Part shown: positions 1 to 7,645 of the stretch, in pieces
How positions within the stretch are numbered: position 1 is the stretch's first letter
Layout: the number at the start of each line of letters is the position of its first letter
Assembly (NCBI GenBank): GCA_031431235.1
Contig: JANPDA010000303.1
Span: 1 to 23,046, forward strand
DNA from: JANNSW01 sp031431235
Lineage (GTDB): Bacteria > Pseudomonadota > Alphaproteobacteria > Rhizobiales > Hyphomicrobiaceae
DNA length: 23,046 nt
Direction: 5' to 3'
Notes under the pieces: model-generated
Database searches by the model: none
The model's input: only the letters and a program-made list of their open reading frames with translations
Told to the model about the DNA's origin: nothing
Translations under genes and position numbers: made by a program

Positions 1-34
1 CGTGGTTGCACTGGCCGGAATGGGGTGTCGCCTC
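1..34. repeat. 34-bp exact direct copy of part of the mutL 3' end
   Basis: Positions 1-34 are identical to 503-536, which lie inside mutL and encode the conserved C-terminal residues around ATPHSGQCNH. The match runs to the left window edge, so the copy may be longer. It stops at position 34, inside the stop codon of the SnoaL-like gene. The copy spacing of 502 bp equals mutL 3' end plus intergenic plus SnoaL-like gene, as expected for a tandem duplication. A contig-end artefact would look the same. Confidence 0.9.
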
Positions 35-386
35 ATTTTTTCTTGTTTCGCACTTCGACGTGTTGAATTTTGCCATTGTAGACGATGACATACTCCAAAC
101 CCGGTCGTTCGACGTGGTGACCGTCGTTGGTAACGCCCGAGAACGTGAAATCGAACAGCACCACGCCCGGGCGGACTTCATCGACGCTGTGCACGACCCA
201 TTCCATCGTTTTGAAACCGGAGAAGAACTGCCGCTGCATTCCAATGATTTGCTCCGAACCTAGAAACACGCCGGTGTTGACGGAGCTGTACGTGCTCGAA
301 GGCGTGAACAAGCGCTCGATGGCATCGAGGTTGCGCGCGTTCGACAGCGCGAAATAATGCTCGGCGAGCTTTCTGGCTTCGCTCAT
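33..386 (-). CDS. SnoaL/NTF2-like small protein
   Basis: This 117-residue protein looks like a member of the nuclear transport factor 2-like (SnoaL-like) superfamily, a cone-shaped alpha+beta fold used by small isomerases, cyclases and ligand-binding proteins. The N-terminal helix (AEHYFALSNARNLDAIERLF) and a C-terminal strand pattern ending YNGKIQHVEVRN are typical. The start at 386 is chosen because GAGGGA lies just upstream; an upstream in-frame ATG at 428 lacks this and would nearly touch mutL. The gene follows mutL on the same strand with a gap of about 54 bases. The TGA stop is formed at the junction with the 34-bp mutL copy, so the native C-terminus may have been altered. The substrate is unknown, and no catalytic residue can be assigned with confidence. 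Confidence 0.75.
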   Translation of the reverse strand: MSEARKLAEHYFALSNARNLDAIERLFTPSSTYSSVNTGVFLGSEQIIGMQRQFFSGFKTMEWVVHSVDEVRPGVVLFDFTFSGVTNDGHHVERPGLEYVIVYNGKIQHVEVRNKKK

Positions 387-404
387 GACCAAGGTCCCTC
401 GCTT

Positions 405-425
405 CGGCGCCACCAGGCGGCGCCG
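405..425. other. Hairpin between mutL and the SnoaL-like gene
   Basis: CGGCGCC (405-411) and GGCGCCG (419-425) form a perfect 7-bp stem with a 7-base loop just past the mutL stop codon. No T-run follows on the minus strand, so an intrinsic terminator is doubtful. It could instead modulate read-through into the SnoaL-like gene. Confidence 0.35.
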
Positions 426-440
426 CATTTCTCGGCGGCG

Positions 441-2213
441 CTACCGTCGCCCGAACAACCGCTCGATGTCCGCGAGCTTCAACTCCACGTAGGTCGGGCG
501 GCCGTGGTTGCACTGGCCGGAATGGGGTGTCGCCTCCATCTCGCGCAACAGCGCGTTCATCTCGGGCGCCGTCAACCGACGGCCCGAGCGCACGCTGCCG
601 TGGCAAGCCATGCGTGAGGCGACCGCCTGCAACCGGTCGCGTAGTGTGGATGTTCCGCTGTCCGTGCCAATCTCGTCGGCGAGGTCGCGCACCAATCCCT
701 TGATGTCAACTTGCCCGAGCAGCGCAGGCGTTGCCTGCACGGCGATCGCGCGCGGTCCGAACCGCTCCAGCTCGAGCCCGAGCTCCGCAAGCTCCCCCGA
801 CCGCTCGGCGAGCCGCTCGGCATCGTCCTCGCTCAACTCCACGATCTCCGGAATGAGCAATCCCTGCCGCACGACCCCGCCACTCGCCAGCGCCGTCTTC
901 AAACGCTCGTAGACGAGCCGCTCGTGCGCGGCGTGCTGGTCGACGATCACGACCGCGTCCTCGGTCTGCGCCAGGATGTAATTCTCATGCAGTTGCGCGC
1001 GGGCGGCGCCGAGCGGCATGGCCAGCAGCTCGGGTGATGGCGGCTCGGCGGCGGGCGCGGCATTGGCGCTCGGCGCGGTCATGCCTTCGAGCGGGGCCTG
1101 CGCGCTCTCGCCGAATCCCCGTGGCAAAGTGCTGGAGCGTTGCGGCGCCATTGGCCACCCGCCTCCGCCGGGCCGTGCGGCGGCAAAGACCTCGCTGGCC
1201 ACCGATGCGGTTGCGCGGTGTCCCGCTCGCCCGAGCGCGTCGCGCAATGCCCCGATGATCAGACCCCGCACCAGGCCGGCATCGCGAAAGCGCACCTCGG
1301 CCTTGGCCGGGTGCACGTTGACATCGACCTCGCTGGTCGGAAGATCGACAAACAGCGCGAGCAGCGGGTGGCGCCCTGACGGCAGGAAATCGCCATAGGC
1401 TGCACGCACTGCGCCGGCGAGCAGCCGGTCCTTGACCGGGCGGCCGTTGACGAACAGCAATTGCAGCTCCTGCGTCGCCCGGTGCAATGTCGGCAGCCCG
1501 GCAAACCCGCTGACCCTGACGCCGTCGCGCGCGACGCCAACCTGGAGCGCGTCGTCGAGGAACTCCGCTCCCATGATCCGGCCGAGCCGCTTCAGCACGC
1601 CCGCGCTGCCCTGCTCCTGGCGCTCGAGCTTCAGGCCCGCGCGCTCGCCCGTCTGCAGGCTGAAGGCGACCTCCGGGTGCGCCATCGCGAGCCGCTTGAC
1701 GACCTCCCCGATCGCCATGTTCTCCGCCCGCTCGGACTTCATGAACTTCAGGCGCGCGGGGGTCGCCGAGAACAGGTCGCGCACCTCGACCACGGTTCCG
1801 CGATTGGCGGCGGCGGGACGCACCGGATGCTTGACGCCACGGTCGACGACGATCTCGCAGCCGGCGCCGCACTCGGTCCGGCTCCGCAGGGTCAACTGGG
1901 CGATCGAGCCGATCGAGGGCAATGCCTCGCCCCGAAAGCCGAGCGTGCGGATGTCGAGCAGGTCCTCGGCCGGCAGCTTGGAGGTCGCATGGCGCTCGAC
2001 AGCGAGCGCGAGGTCGTCGGCGCCCATCCCCGAGCCGTCATCGACGACGCGGATGAGCGAGATCCCCCCGCCGGCAGCGACCACGTCGACCTCGCCCGCG
2101 CCCGCGTCGATCGCGTTCTCGACGAGCTCCTTGACGACGCTGGCCGGCCGCTCGATCACCTCGCCGGCAGCAATGCGGTTGACGGTCTCGGGCGGGAGCT
2201 GGCGGATGGTCAT
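441..2213 (-). CDS. mutL: DNA mismatch repair protein MutL
   Basis: MutL links MutS mismatch recognition to strand incision and repair. The 590-residue protein starts with the GHKL ATPase module: IAAGEVIERPASVVKELVEN (catalytic E29, N33), DDGSGM at 58-63 and TLGFRGEALPSIGS at 90-103. The C-terminal dimerisation domain carries the endonuclease motif DQHA(X)2E(X)4E at about 425-436, plus ACHGSVRSG at about 536 and CNHGRPT at about 568. This is therefore the metal-dependent nicking type of MutL, as expected for an organism without MutH, unlike the E. coli protein. A variable proline/alanine-rich linker occupies roughly 340-400. The gene is downstream of pgi on the same strand with a 93-base gap. 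Part of its 3' end is duplicated at the left window edge. Confidence 0.97.
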   Translation of the reverse strand: MTIRQLPPETVNRIAAGEVIERPASVVKELVENAIDAGAGEVDVVAAGGGISLIRVVDDGSGMGADDLALAVERHATSKLPAEDLLDIRTLGFRGEALPSIGSIAQLTLRSRTECGAGCEIVVDRGVKHPVRPAAANRGTVVEVRDLFSATPARLKFMKSERAENMAIGEVVKRLAMAHPEVAFSLQTGERAGLKLERQEQGSAGVLKRLGRIMGAEFLDDALQVGVARDGVRVSGFAGLPTLHRATQELQLLFVNGRPVKDRLLAGAVRAAYGDFLPSGRHPLLALFVDLPTSEVDVNVHPAKAEVRFRDAGLVRGLIIGALRDALGRAGHRATASVASEVFAAARPGGGGWPMAPQRSSTLPRGFGESAQAPLEGMTAPSANAAPAAEPPSPELLAMPLGAARAQLHENYILAQTEDAVVIVDQHAAHERLVYERLKTALASGGVVRQGLLIPEIVELSEDDAERLAERSGELAELGLELERFGPRAIAVQATPALLGQVDIKGLVRDLADEIGTDSGTSTLRDRLQAVASRMACHGSVRSGRRLTAPEMNALLREMEATPHSGQCNHGRPTYVELKLADIERLFGRR

Positions 2214-2223
2214 TGGTCAGCTC

Positions 2224-2284
2224 CGGCAGCAGGCAGCAGGCAGCAGCGACGAACGGGCAACCGCTGCCCGCTGCCAGTTGCCCG
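2224..2284. repeat. Short GGCAGCA/GCCCGCTGCC repeats with hairpin
   Basis: The pgi-mutL gap contains three tandem copies of a 7-base GGCAGCA unit followed by two copies of a GCCCGCTGCC-like unit. CGGGCAAC (2254-2261) and GTTGCCCG (2277-2284) form a perfect 8-bp inverted repeat. This could be a REP-like element or a weak terminator for pgi; there is no T-run. Confidence 0.5.
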
Positions 2285-2306
2285 CTGCCCAGCATCACGC
2301 ATCGAC

Positions 2307-3671
2307 TCAGCTCTCCCGCTTCAGCCGCTCGAGCGCGAGCTTCTTGCCGGCCTCGACACCGGGCTGGCTGAACGGGTCGACGCCGAGCAGCCTCGCCGCG
2401 AGGATGGTCTCGATGATGAAGTGCATCATCAGCGCGCCCATCGTCGCCTCGTCGATCCGGTCGATGTCGAAGGTCCGCACCGGCCGGCCGGATTCGATCA
2501 GCGCCTGCGGCACCGCATGCGACTGTGCCCCGACCAGATCCCCGACGCTGCGCCCCGCGAGATAGTCGATCCCCGCGAGCCGGGCGAGCTCGGAAGCGAT
2601 CACCGGTCCCGGTTCCGGTGTCGCCAGTCGCACGAACGTCAGCAGGTGGTCGCGGGCGCCTTCCATGTACATCTGCAGCTGGCTGTGCTGGTCGACCGGC
2701 CCGAGTGCGGCAACCGGCGTCGTTCCCTCGCCGTCCTTGCCCAGACTCTCCGCCCACAGCTGCACATACCAGTCGCCGATCCGTGCAAGCCGATCGGCAT
2801 ATGGCATCATCACCATGGTGCGGATGCCGCGCGTCTTGTTGAGGGCAACCGCCACGGCTGCTCCGAGCGCCGCCGGGCAATCGGCGGGCGAGCCGGTGCC
2901 CAGCATCTGCTCGACCACGGCACGCGCGCCATTCCGGATGCGATGCGCGTCGAGCCCCATCGCCATCGCCGGCAGCAGGCCGACGATCGACAGCGCCGAA
3001 TAGCGCCCGCCCACGCCTGTCGGATGATCGAGAGAGGCGATGCCGTGATGGGCAAACAGCTCCCTCAGGCCGTTTTTCGTGCCTGGCCGCGCCGGCTCGG
3101 TGATGCCTAGGAACATGCCGGCAAGCCGGTCGCCGAGCCCACGGGCCTTGGCCGCCTCGATTGCCGCGATCGCCTGCGACAGGGTTTCCGCTGTCCCGCC
3201 CGATTTCGAGGTGACGATGAAACGCGCATAGCCGAGATCGAGATGGGCGAGCGAGCGTTCGAGCGTGCGCGGATCGAGATTGTCGTAGAAGCGGATGCGC
3301 GGCCGCTTTTTCCGCTCCGGCCCGGCTTCGCCCGGAATGCTCCAGCCGGCGGCTTGCGCGAGCGTCTGTCCGCCGAGCGAGGAGCCACCGGTGCCGAAGA
3401 AGACGATGGTGCCCGCATCGTCCGACAGGCGCGCAAGCGCCGTTGCGCCAGCCTCGATGTCGCTGGTCTCGTCGAGCAGCCCGAACAGGGCGATCGCCGC
3501 CGTGCGCGCATCCTCCTTCAACTCGGCGAGTGCCGGCGCCGCACGCTCGAGCCAAGGCGCGAGCGCTGCCTTGGAGAGCCCATGAATGCCGATCGCCTGC
3601 GCCAAGCAGCCGGCGACCGACTGGCGGTAGGGGAGATTTCCGATCGATCCTGACCCTGTCTGACCTGTCAT
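2307..3671 (-). CDS. pgi: Glucose-6-phosphate isomerase
   Basis: Pgi interconverts glucose 6-phosphate and fructose 6-phosphate in the cytoplasm (glycolysis, gluconeogenesis and the entry to sugar-nucleotide synthesis). The 454-residue protein has the double SIS-domain layout: FFGTGGSSLGGQ at 91-102 and TSKSGGTAET at 154-163 bind the phosphate, GVGGRYSALS at 219-228 matches PGI signature 1, E308 is the likely catalytic base and H329 the ring-opening histidine. Signature 2 is FSQPGVEAGKK at 434-444, with serine where most members have Asp, Asn or His. The length matches the short bacterial form rather than the ~550-residue E. coli form. The start at 3671 is preceded by GGGGGAGAG; the frame stays open upstream but would run into the neighbouring gene. 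It sits between the tlpA-like gene and mutL, all on the minus strand. Confidence 0.95.
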   Translation of the reverse strand: MTGQTGSGSIGNLPYRQSVAGCLAQAIGIHGLSKAALAPWLERAAPALAELKEDARTAAIALFGLLDETSDIEAGATALARLSDDAGTIVFFGTGGSSLGGQTLAQAAGWSIPGEAGPERKKRPRIRFYDNLDPRTLERSLAHLDLGYARFIVTSKSGGTAETLSQAIAAIEAAKARGLGDRLAGMFLGITEPARPGTKNGLRELFAHHGIASLDHPTGVGGRYSALSIVGLLPAMAMGLDAHRIRNGARAVVEQMLGTGSPADCPAALGAAVAVALNKTRGIRTMVMMPYADRLARIGDWYVQLWAESLGKDGEGTTPVAALGPVDQHSQLQMYMEGARDHLLTFVRLATPEPGPVIASELARLAGIDYLAGRSVGDLVGAQSHAVPQALIESGRPVRTFDIDRIDEATMGALMMHFIIETILAARLLGVDPFSQPGVEAGKKLALERLKRES

Positions 3672-3772
3672 AGCCGTGCTCTCCCCCGGTCCGAATCGCA
3701 ATGGGCGATCATAGAGGAGCGGGTGGGAGTCCACCATTCGCACGGCTGCCGGTCGCCTGCGTCCGACGCCAG

Positions 3773-4444
3773 TCAGCTGCCCGTCTTCACCGCCGCCGCA
3801 ATCAGCGCCTTCGCATCGTCGGAATCCCACTCCGCGGGTCCGATCAGCCGGCCGATCTCACGGCCCGACCGGTCGATCAGCAGCGTCGTCGGCAAGCCGA
3901 ACGCCTTCAAATCCTGTCCGGCCTTGCCCGTCGTGTCCTGATAGAGCGTCAAGGCCTTCACGCCCGTATCCGCCAGGAACTTCCGCGCCTTCTCGATCCC
4001 GCCGCGATCGGTCGACAACGCGACGACCTCGAAATCCTCGCCCCCCAGGGCCAGCTGCAGCCGGTCGAGCGCGGGCATCTCCTGCCGGCACGGTGCGCAC
4101 CATGTCGCCCACAGATTGAGCAGCACGACCCTGCCCTTGAAATCGCCGAGCGTCCGGTCGGCGCCGCTGCCATCCTCGAAGGCGAGCGCAGGCACGGGGG
4201 TCACTGTCTTGTGGAAGACGAACGTCGTCATCTTGCCGCGGTTGAGACCGGCGAGTGCCGGTGACGGGGGTTGCACGCCGGCCGCGGGTGCGATCACCCC
4301 GCCGGTCGGCACCGCCTCGCGGTTGCCAGCGTGGGGAAGCTGCCCGTATATGGCGAGGAACCCGGCCACCGCCGCCGCGACGGCCGCTATGATCGGGACC
4401 ATCCTTCCCATCGTGCGTCCTTTCTCCTTCAACTCGTCTTGCAT
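3773..4444 (-). CDS. tlpA: TlpA-type thiol:disulfide oxidoreductase, membrane-anchored
   Basis: This is a thioredoxin-fold reductant of periplasmic disulfides; the family includes Bradyrhizobium TlpA, which supports cytochrome oxidase copper-centre assembly. An N-terminal hydrophobic segment (about residues 15-32) anchors it, followed by a Pro/Ala-rich linker and a thioredoxin domain with WCAPC (C116 and C119 from this start). A cis-proline follows in GLPTTLLIDRSG. The start at 4444 is chosen for GGAG five bases upstream; an ATG at 4411 (MGRMVPII), preceded by AAGGAGAAAGGA, is an equally serious alternative. It diverges from argH with only 13 bases between the two chosen starts. The TlpA-family call is firm; the in vivo partner is inferred. 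Confidence 0.88.
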   Translation of the reverse strand: MQDELKEKGRTMGRMVPIIAAVAAAVAGFLAIYGQLPHAGNREAVPTGGVIAPAAGVQPPSPALAGLNRGKMTTFVFHKTVTPVPALAFEDGSGADRTLGDFKGRVVLLNLWATWCAPCRQEMPALDRLQLALGGEDFEVVALSTDRGGIEKARKFLADTGVKALTLYQDTTGKAGQDLKAFGLPTTLLIDRSGREIGRLIGPAEWDSDDAKALIAAAVKTGS

Positions 4445-4457
4445 CGGATCTCCGACC

Positions 4458-5885
4458 ATGGCTCGTGACCCTCTCAAACCGGATCGCGCTTCCAATAGCA
4501 TGTGGGGAGGCCGCTTCGCGAGTGGCCCGGCCTCGATCATGGCCGAGATCAACGCCTCCGTCGGCTTCGACCAGCGCCTCGCGCCCCAGGATATCGCCGG
4601 CTCCAAGGCACACGCCCACATGCTCGCTGCAACCGGCATCATCGGCAAGGACGATGCAGCCCGGATCATTGCTGGTCTAGACACGATCCTGCGAGAAATC
4701 GCGGAAGATCGCTTTCAATGGTCAGCCGCCCTCGAAGATGTGCATATGAACGTCGAATCGCGCCTGAAAGACCTGATCGGCGAGCCCGCTGGCCGCCTCC
4801 ACACGGCGCGCTCGCGCAATGACCAGGTCGCGACCGATTTCCGCCTCTGGGTCCGCGACCGTATCGACGAGATCGACGAGGGCCTGGCCGGATTGCAGCG
4901 CGTGCTGGCTGAGCGCGCCCTGGCGCACGCCGCGACCGTGATGCCCGGCTACACCCATCTGCAGACGGCCCAGCCCGTTACTTTTGGCCACCATCTGCTC
5001 GCCTATGTCGAGATGCTCGCCCGGGATCGCGGCCGGTTCGCCGACGCTCGCGTCCGCCTCAACGAATGCCCGCTCGGCGCGGCGGCGCTAGCCGGCACGT
5101 CGTTCCCCATCGATCGGGCCATGACGGCGGCCCAGCTCGGATTCGACCGCCCGACCGCCAACTCGCTCGATGCCGTCGCGGACCGGGATTTCGCCCTCGA
5201 GGTGCTGGCGTCAGCCGCCATCGCCGCCATGCACCTCTCTCGCCTCGCCGAGGAGATCGTGCTTTGGACGACCGCCGAGTTTGGCTTCGTGCGCCTCTCC
5301 GACGCCTTCACCACCGGCTCCTCCATCATGCCGCAGAAGCGCAACCCCGATGCCGCCGAGCTGGTGCGGGCCAAGACCGGCCGCATTGCCGGTGCCTTCC
5401 AGGGTTTGATGATGGTGATGAAGGGCCTGCCGCTCGCCTACTCCAAGGATATGCAGGAGGACAAGGAGCTGACCTTCGGTGCGCTCGATGCCTTTGGGCT
5501 TGGTGTCGCAGCGATGACAGGCATGATCGCCGATCTCGAGCCCGACGCCGCCGTGATGAAAGCGGCTGCCGGACGCGGTTATGCGACGGCTACGGATCTG
5601 GCGGATTGGCTCGTCCAGAATCTCGCCATGCCCTTCCGCGATGCCCATCATGTCACCGGCCGCATTGTTGCCGCTGCCGAGGCCAAGGCCGTTGCGCTCG
5701 AGGATTTGTCACTCGAGGCCATGCAGGCCATCGAGCCGCGCATCACCAAGGCCGTGCTCGCCGTGCTCGGCGTCGAGAGCTCGGTGCGCAGTCGCACCAG
5801 CTATGGTGGAACTTCGCCACAGAACGTCACCAAAATGGCGAAGACCTGGATTAAGCGGTTGGAAAAAGCGGCGGCGAAGCGCTAA
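4458..5885 (+). CDS. argH: Argininosuccinate lyase
   Basis: ArgH cleaves argininosuccinate to arginine and fumarate, the last step of arginine synthesis, as a cytoplasmic homotetramer. The 475-residue protein has the fumarase/aspartase superfamily blocks: HTARSRNDQ at 115-123, GYTHLQTAQP at 164-173 with the catalytic histidine, and the flexible signature loop GSSIMPQKRNP at 287-297 with the catalytic serine. The start at 4458 gives the common N-terminus ahead of MWGGRF; an internal ATG at 4500 is possible, and neither has a clear ribosome-binding site. The frame is also open upstream, but that part overlaps the tlpA-like gene and has no family resemblance. It is followed after 49 bases by an lptM-like lipoprotein gene. 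Confidence 0.97.
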   Translation: MARDPLKPDRASNSMWGGRFASGPASIMAEINASVGFDQRLAPQDIAGSKAHAHMLAATGIIGKDDAARIIAGLDTILREIAEDRFQWSAALEDVHMNVESRLKDLIGEPAGRLHTARSRNDQVATDFRLWVRDRIDEIDEGLAGLQRVLAERALAHAATVMPGYTHLQTAQPVTFGHHLLAYVEMLARDRGRFADARVRLNECPLGAAALAGTSFPIDRAMTAAQLGFDRPTANSLDAVADRDFALEVLASAAIAAMHLSRLAEEIVLWTTAEFGFVRLSDAFTTGSSIMPQKRNPDAAELVRAKTGRIAGAFQGLMMVMKGLPLAYSKDMQEDKELTFGALDAFGLGVAAMTGMIADLEPDAAVMKAAAGRGYATATDLADWLVQNLAMPFRDAHHVTGRIVAAAEAKAVALEDLSLEAMQAIEPRITKAVLAVLGVESSVRSRTSYGGTSPQNVTKMAKTWIKRLEKAAAKR

Positions 5886-5934
5886 GAAGGTCCAATCCGG
5901 CCTCAGGGAGAGGCGAACCGCGGAGCCCGAACCC

Positions 5935-6120
5935 ATGACCACGCGAATTGGCCTGGTCGTCATGACCCTGGCAACGCTGCTGGTGCTGTCTGGCTGCGGC
6001 GTGCGCGGCCCGCTGGAGCCTCCGCCGGGCGCCGTTGCCGAGCGCGATGCCGCCGCGACCCCGCCGGGCTCCTCGACCGCCAAGGAGCACGACGGCTTCG
6101 TGCTCGATCCCCTGCTCTGA
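5935..6120 (+). CDS. lptM: LptM-like small lipoprotein
   Basis: This 61-residue lipoprotein has a hydrophobic signal segment ending in the lipobox LSGC, followed directly by GVRGPLEPPP. That CGxxGPL-P pattern is the hallmark of LptM (formerly YifL), a short outer-membrane lipoprotein that assists LptD assembly in E. coli. The gene lies just after argH, the usual alphaproteobacterial position, and probably shares its transcript. GGAG lies about nine bases upstream of the start. In many relatives lysA follows; here a minus-strand HEPN/MNT pair lies next door. The lipoprotein nature is seen directly; the LptM role is by family similarity. Confidence 0.82.
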   Translation: MTTRIGLVVMTLATLLVLSGCGVRGPLEPPPGAVAERDAAATPPGSSTAKEHDGFVLDPLL

Positions 6121-6139
6121 GCGGCCGGCCTGCCGCTCT

Positions 6140-6159
6140 CCTCGCCATCGCTGGCGAGG
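6140..6159. terminator. Perfect hairpin between convergent transcripts
   Basis: CCTCGCCA (6140-6147) and TGGCGAGG (6152-6159) form a perfect 8-bp stem with a 4-base loop, between the lptM-like gene and the HEPN gene that converge here. A bidirectional terminator is likely from position, but no T-run follows on either strand. Confidence 0.5.
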
Positions 6160-6160
6160 A

Positions 6161-6568
6161 TTACGGAGCAAGTTGTGCTGGCGCGGAAGAGAGAACGCGC
6201 CGGATGGTGGCAACAAAGCGCTCGGCCGTGGCGATTGCGTCGCGGGCTTGCGCCGGTGTGATGGGCGGCGCGGTGCCGGTGTCGTAATCGGCGACTTCCT
6301 TGTAGTAATAGGCGGCTGACAGCTGGCCAGCGAGTTCCGGCGGCAACGCCGGTTCGGCTTTCGCCAGCTTGTGGAATTGAGTGTCGACGCCTTTGTGGGT
6401 CTTGGCGATCTTGCTGGTGCGCTCGAAGATCAAGGCTTGCGCAGCGTGGAACTGGGCGTAGTAGGCCAGCCGCGCGGCTTGGCGTGAGATTTTGATCGAC
6501 AGGTTGCCGCGGGCGTCGGACAGGGCTTCGTCGGCGGCGGCGAGGAAGCTGGCGGTTTGCGGCGTCAT
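6161..6568 (-). CDS. HEPN-domain protein (likely toxin of an MNT/HEPN pair)
   Basis: This 135-residue helical protein matches the HEPN (UPF0332-like) family: ARLAYYAQFHAAQALIFER at 32-50, KTHKGV at 56-61 and VADYD at 92-96 are the recurring blocks. HEPN proteins paired with MNT partners are commonly RNases, and in the MntA/HepT type the toxin is silenced by AMP transfer to a tyrosine near its active site. The canonical R-x4-6-H pair is not obvious; the nearest candidate, R50 and H58, has seven residues between. Its start codon overlaps the stop of the MNT gene (ATGA at 6565-6568), indicating translational coupling. The family call is good; toxicity is inferred. Confidence 0.82.
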   Translation of the reverse strand: MTPQTASFLAAADEALSDARGNLSIKISRQAARLAYYAQFHAAQALIFERTSKIAKTHKGVDTQFHKLAKAEPALPPELAGQLSAAYYYKEVADYDTGTAPPITPAQARDAIATAERFVATIRRVLSSAPAQLAP

Positions 6569-6882
6569 AGATCGAGACCGTCCTTGCGGATTTCATACAT
6601 CAGAGGCGATGCTGCATCACGCCAGCGTCCGGCTGAGAACGGCAGGGTGTGGATATCGGCACCGGTGTCGTCGCGGATCGCGAGTTGGATGTCGACGATG
6701 CGGCGCACCTCCTGCCAGTGGTCGGACAGGTCCTCGAGGAACAAGGCGACATCGTAGTCGCTGTCCGGCCGGGCGTCGCCGCGCGCGCGCGAGCCAAACA
6801 GCACGACACGCTCGATGCGGTCACCGTAGCGCTCGGTCAGCGCGGCACGGAACTTTTTCAGGACGGGGTCGGAGGTCGTCAT
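6565..6882 (-). CDS. MNT-domain nucleotidyltransferase (likely antitoxin)
   Basis: This 105-residue minimal nucleotidyltransferase belongs to the DNA polymerase beta superfamily. The active-site block GSRARGDARPDSDYD spans residues 30-44, with GS at 30-31 and metal-binding D42 and D44; D77 in GADIHTL is a candidate third acid. MntA-type proteins transfer AMP to their HEPN partner and so act as antitoxins. The start at 6882 (MTTSDPV) is chosen over one at 6915. No Shine-Dalgarno is visible, but TATACT lies exactly seven bases upstream on the minus strand, so the mRNA could be leaderless. It is the first gene of the pair and overlaps the HEPN gene by four bases. Confidence 0.85.
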   Translation of the reverse strand: MTTSDPVLKKFRAALTERYGDRIERVVLFGSRARGDARPDSDYDVALFLEDLSDHWQEVRRIVDIQLAIRDDTGADIHTLPFSAGRWRDAASPLMYEIRKDGLDL

Positions 6883-6889
6883 GCCAACC

Positions 6890-6895
6890 AGTATA
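6890..6895 (-). promoter_or_regulatory. Candidate -10 box for the MNT/HEPN pair
   Basis: On the minus strand TATACT ends seven bases before the MNT start codon. That spacing puts the transcription start at or next to the ATG, consistent with a leaderless transcript. No convincing -35 hexamer is present at 16-18 bases. Confidence 0.35.
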
Positions 6896-6979
6896 GCAGC
6901 CGCACGCCGCGGCACGAGCCAATCCGTGCGTCATCTCCCGCGAGCCGGGGTCTTGCGCCGAGCGTCGGCCGCACCGCCC

Positions 6980-7597
6980 CTATGCCGCCATCAGCTTCTT
7001 CAGCTTGGCCGAGATATGATGGCGGATCTTGTGGAAGCCGCGCTTACCTTCGGAAACCATCCAGTTCATCTGGATCGAGCGGCGCTGACCCTCGAACGAT
7101 TCGTGGCCGTGCCAGGAATTCTCCGAGCGTTTGAAAATCAACAACGTGCCGTTGTCCGGGGGCACTTCCGCCGCGTAGTCGTCGAGATCGGTCCCTGACC
7201 GCAGGACCCGCAACCGGCCGCCTCCCGCGCCCCAATCGTCATTGAGGTAGAGCAGCACCGTGATGATCTTGTCCTTGGAATCCGTATGGATCTTGCCGTC
7301 ACCGGAGCGGCAATAGCCTCGCAGCGAGTACATTTTCGGGCGCCCTGCCAGCTCGACCCCGAACTTCCTCTCGATCGCCTGCTCGAAAGCGGGGCCGTCG
7401 AGCTCTTCGACGAGCTCCTTCAACACGGCCGTCATCGGCACGTCCTCGAGCGGGTATGATCCACCCTGCAACTTCGGATAGTTGGAGACGACGTTACGCA
7501 GCTTGTCGGGCGACAGGAAGCCCGGGATGATCACGTGCTCGTAGGGCTCGGTGTGCAGTTTCTCGGCTTCCAGCCGGTCGATATTGAGGAGGGCCAT
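6980..7597 (-). CDS. 2-oxoglutarate/Fe(II)-dependent dioxygenase family protein
   Basis: This 205-residue protein has the layout of a 2OG-Fe(II) oxygenase double-stranded beta-helix. KIHTDSKDKIITVLLYLNDD carries the HxD iron ligands (H104, D106) and the following strand; NSWHGHESFEGQRRSIQMNW supplies the distal histidine (H163 or H165) and an arginine (R172 or R173) for the 2-oxoglutarate carboxylate. Such enzymes hydroxylate amino acids, proteins or small molecules; the substrate is unknown. The start at 7597 has GGGAG five bases upstream; an ATG at 7609 is possible. It lies 48 bases after the ELM1-family gene on the same strand and is probably cotranscribed. Confidence 0.82.
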   Translation of the reverse strand: MALLNIDRLEAEKLHTEPYEHVIIPGFLSPDKLRNVVSNYPKLQGGSYPLEDVPMTAVLKELVEELDGPAFEQAIERKFGVELAGRPKMYSLRGYCRSGDGKIHTDSKDKIITVLLYLNDDWGAGGGRLRVLRSGTDLDDYAAEVPPDNGTLLIFKRSENSWHGHESFEGQRRSIQMNWMVSEGKRGFHKIRHHISAKLKKLMAA

Positions 7598-7645
7598 CGA
7601 TGCTCCCATGGTCTTCTTGCTGTTGCCATGCGGCGGATGCGGGCG

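Noticed and set aside
2224..2284. Short tandem repeats in the pgi-mutL gap as a CRISPR-like array
   Set aside because: The units are only 7-10 bases, have no unique spacers, and there are no cas genes nearby.
1461..3110. A 549-codon plus-strand open frame opposite mutL and pgi
   Set aside because: It spans two genes on the other strand and its sequence is typical of a shadow frame.
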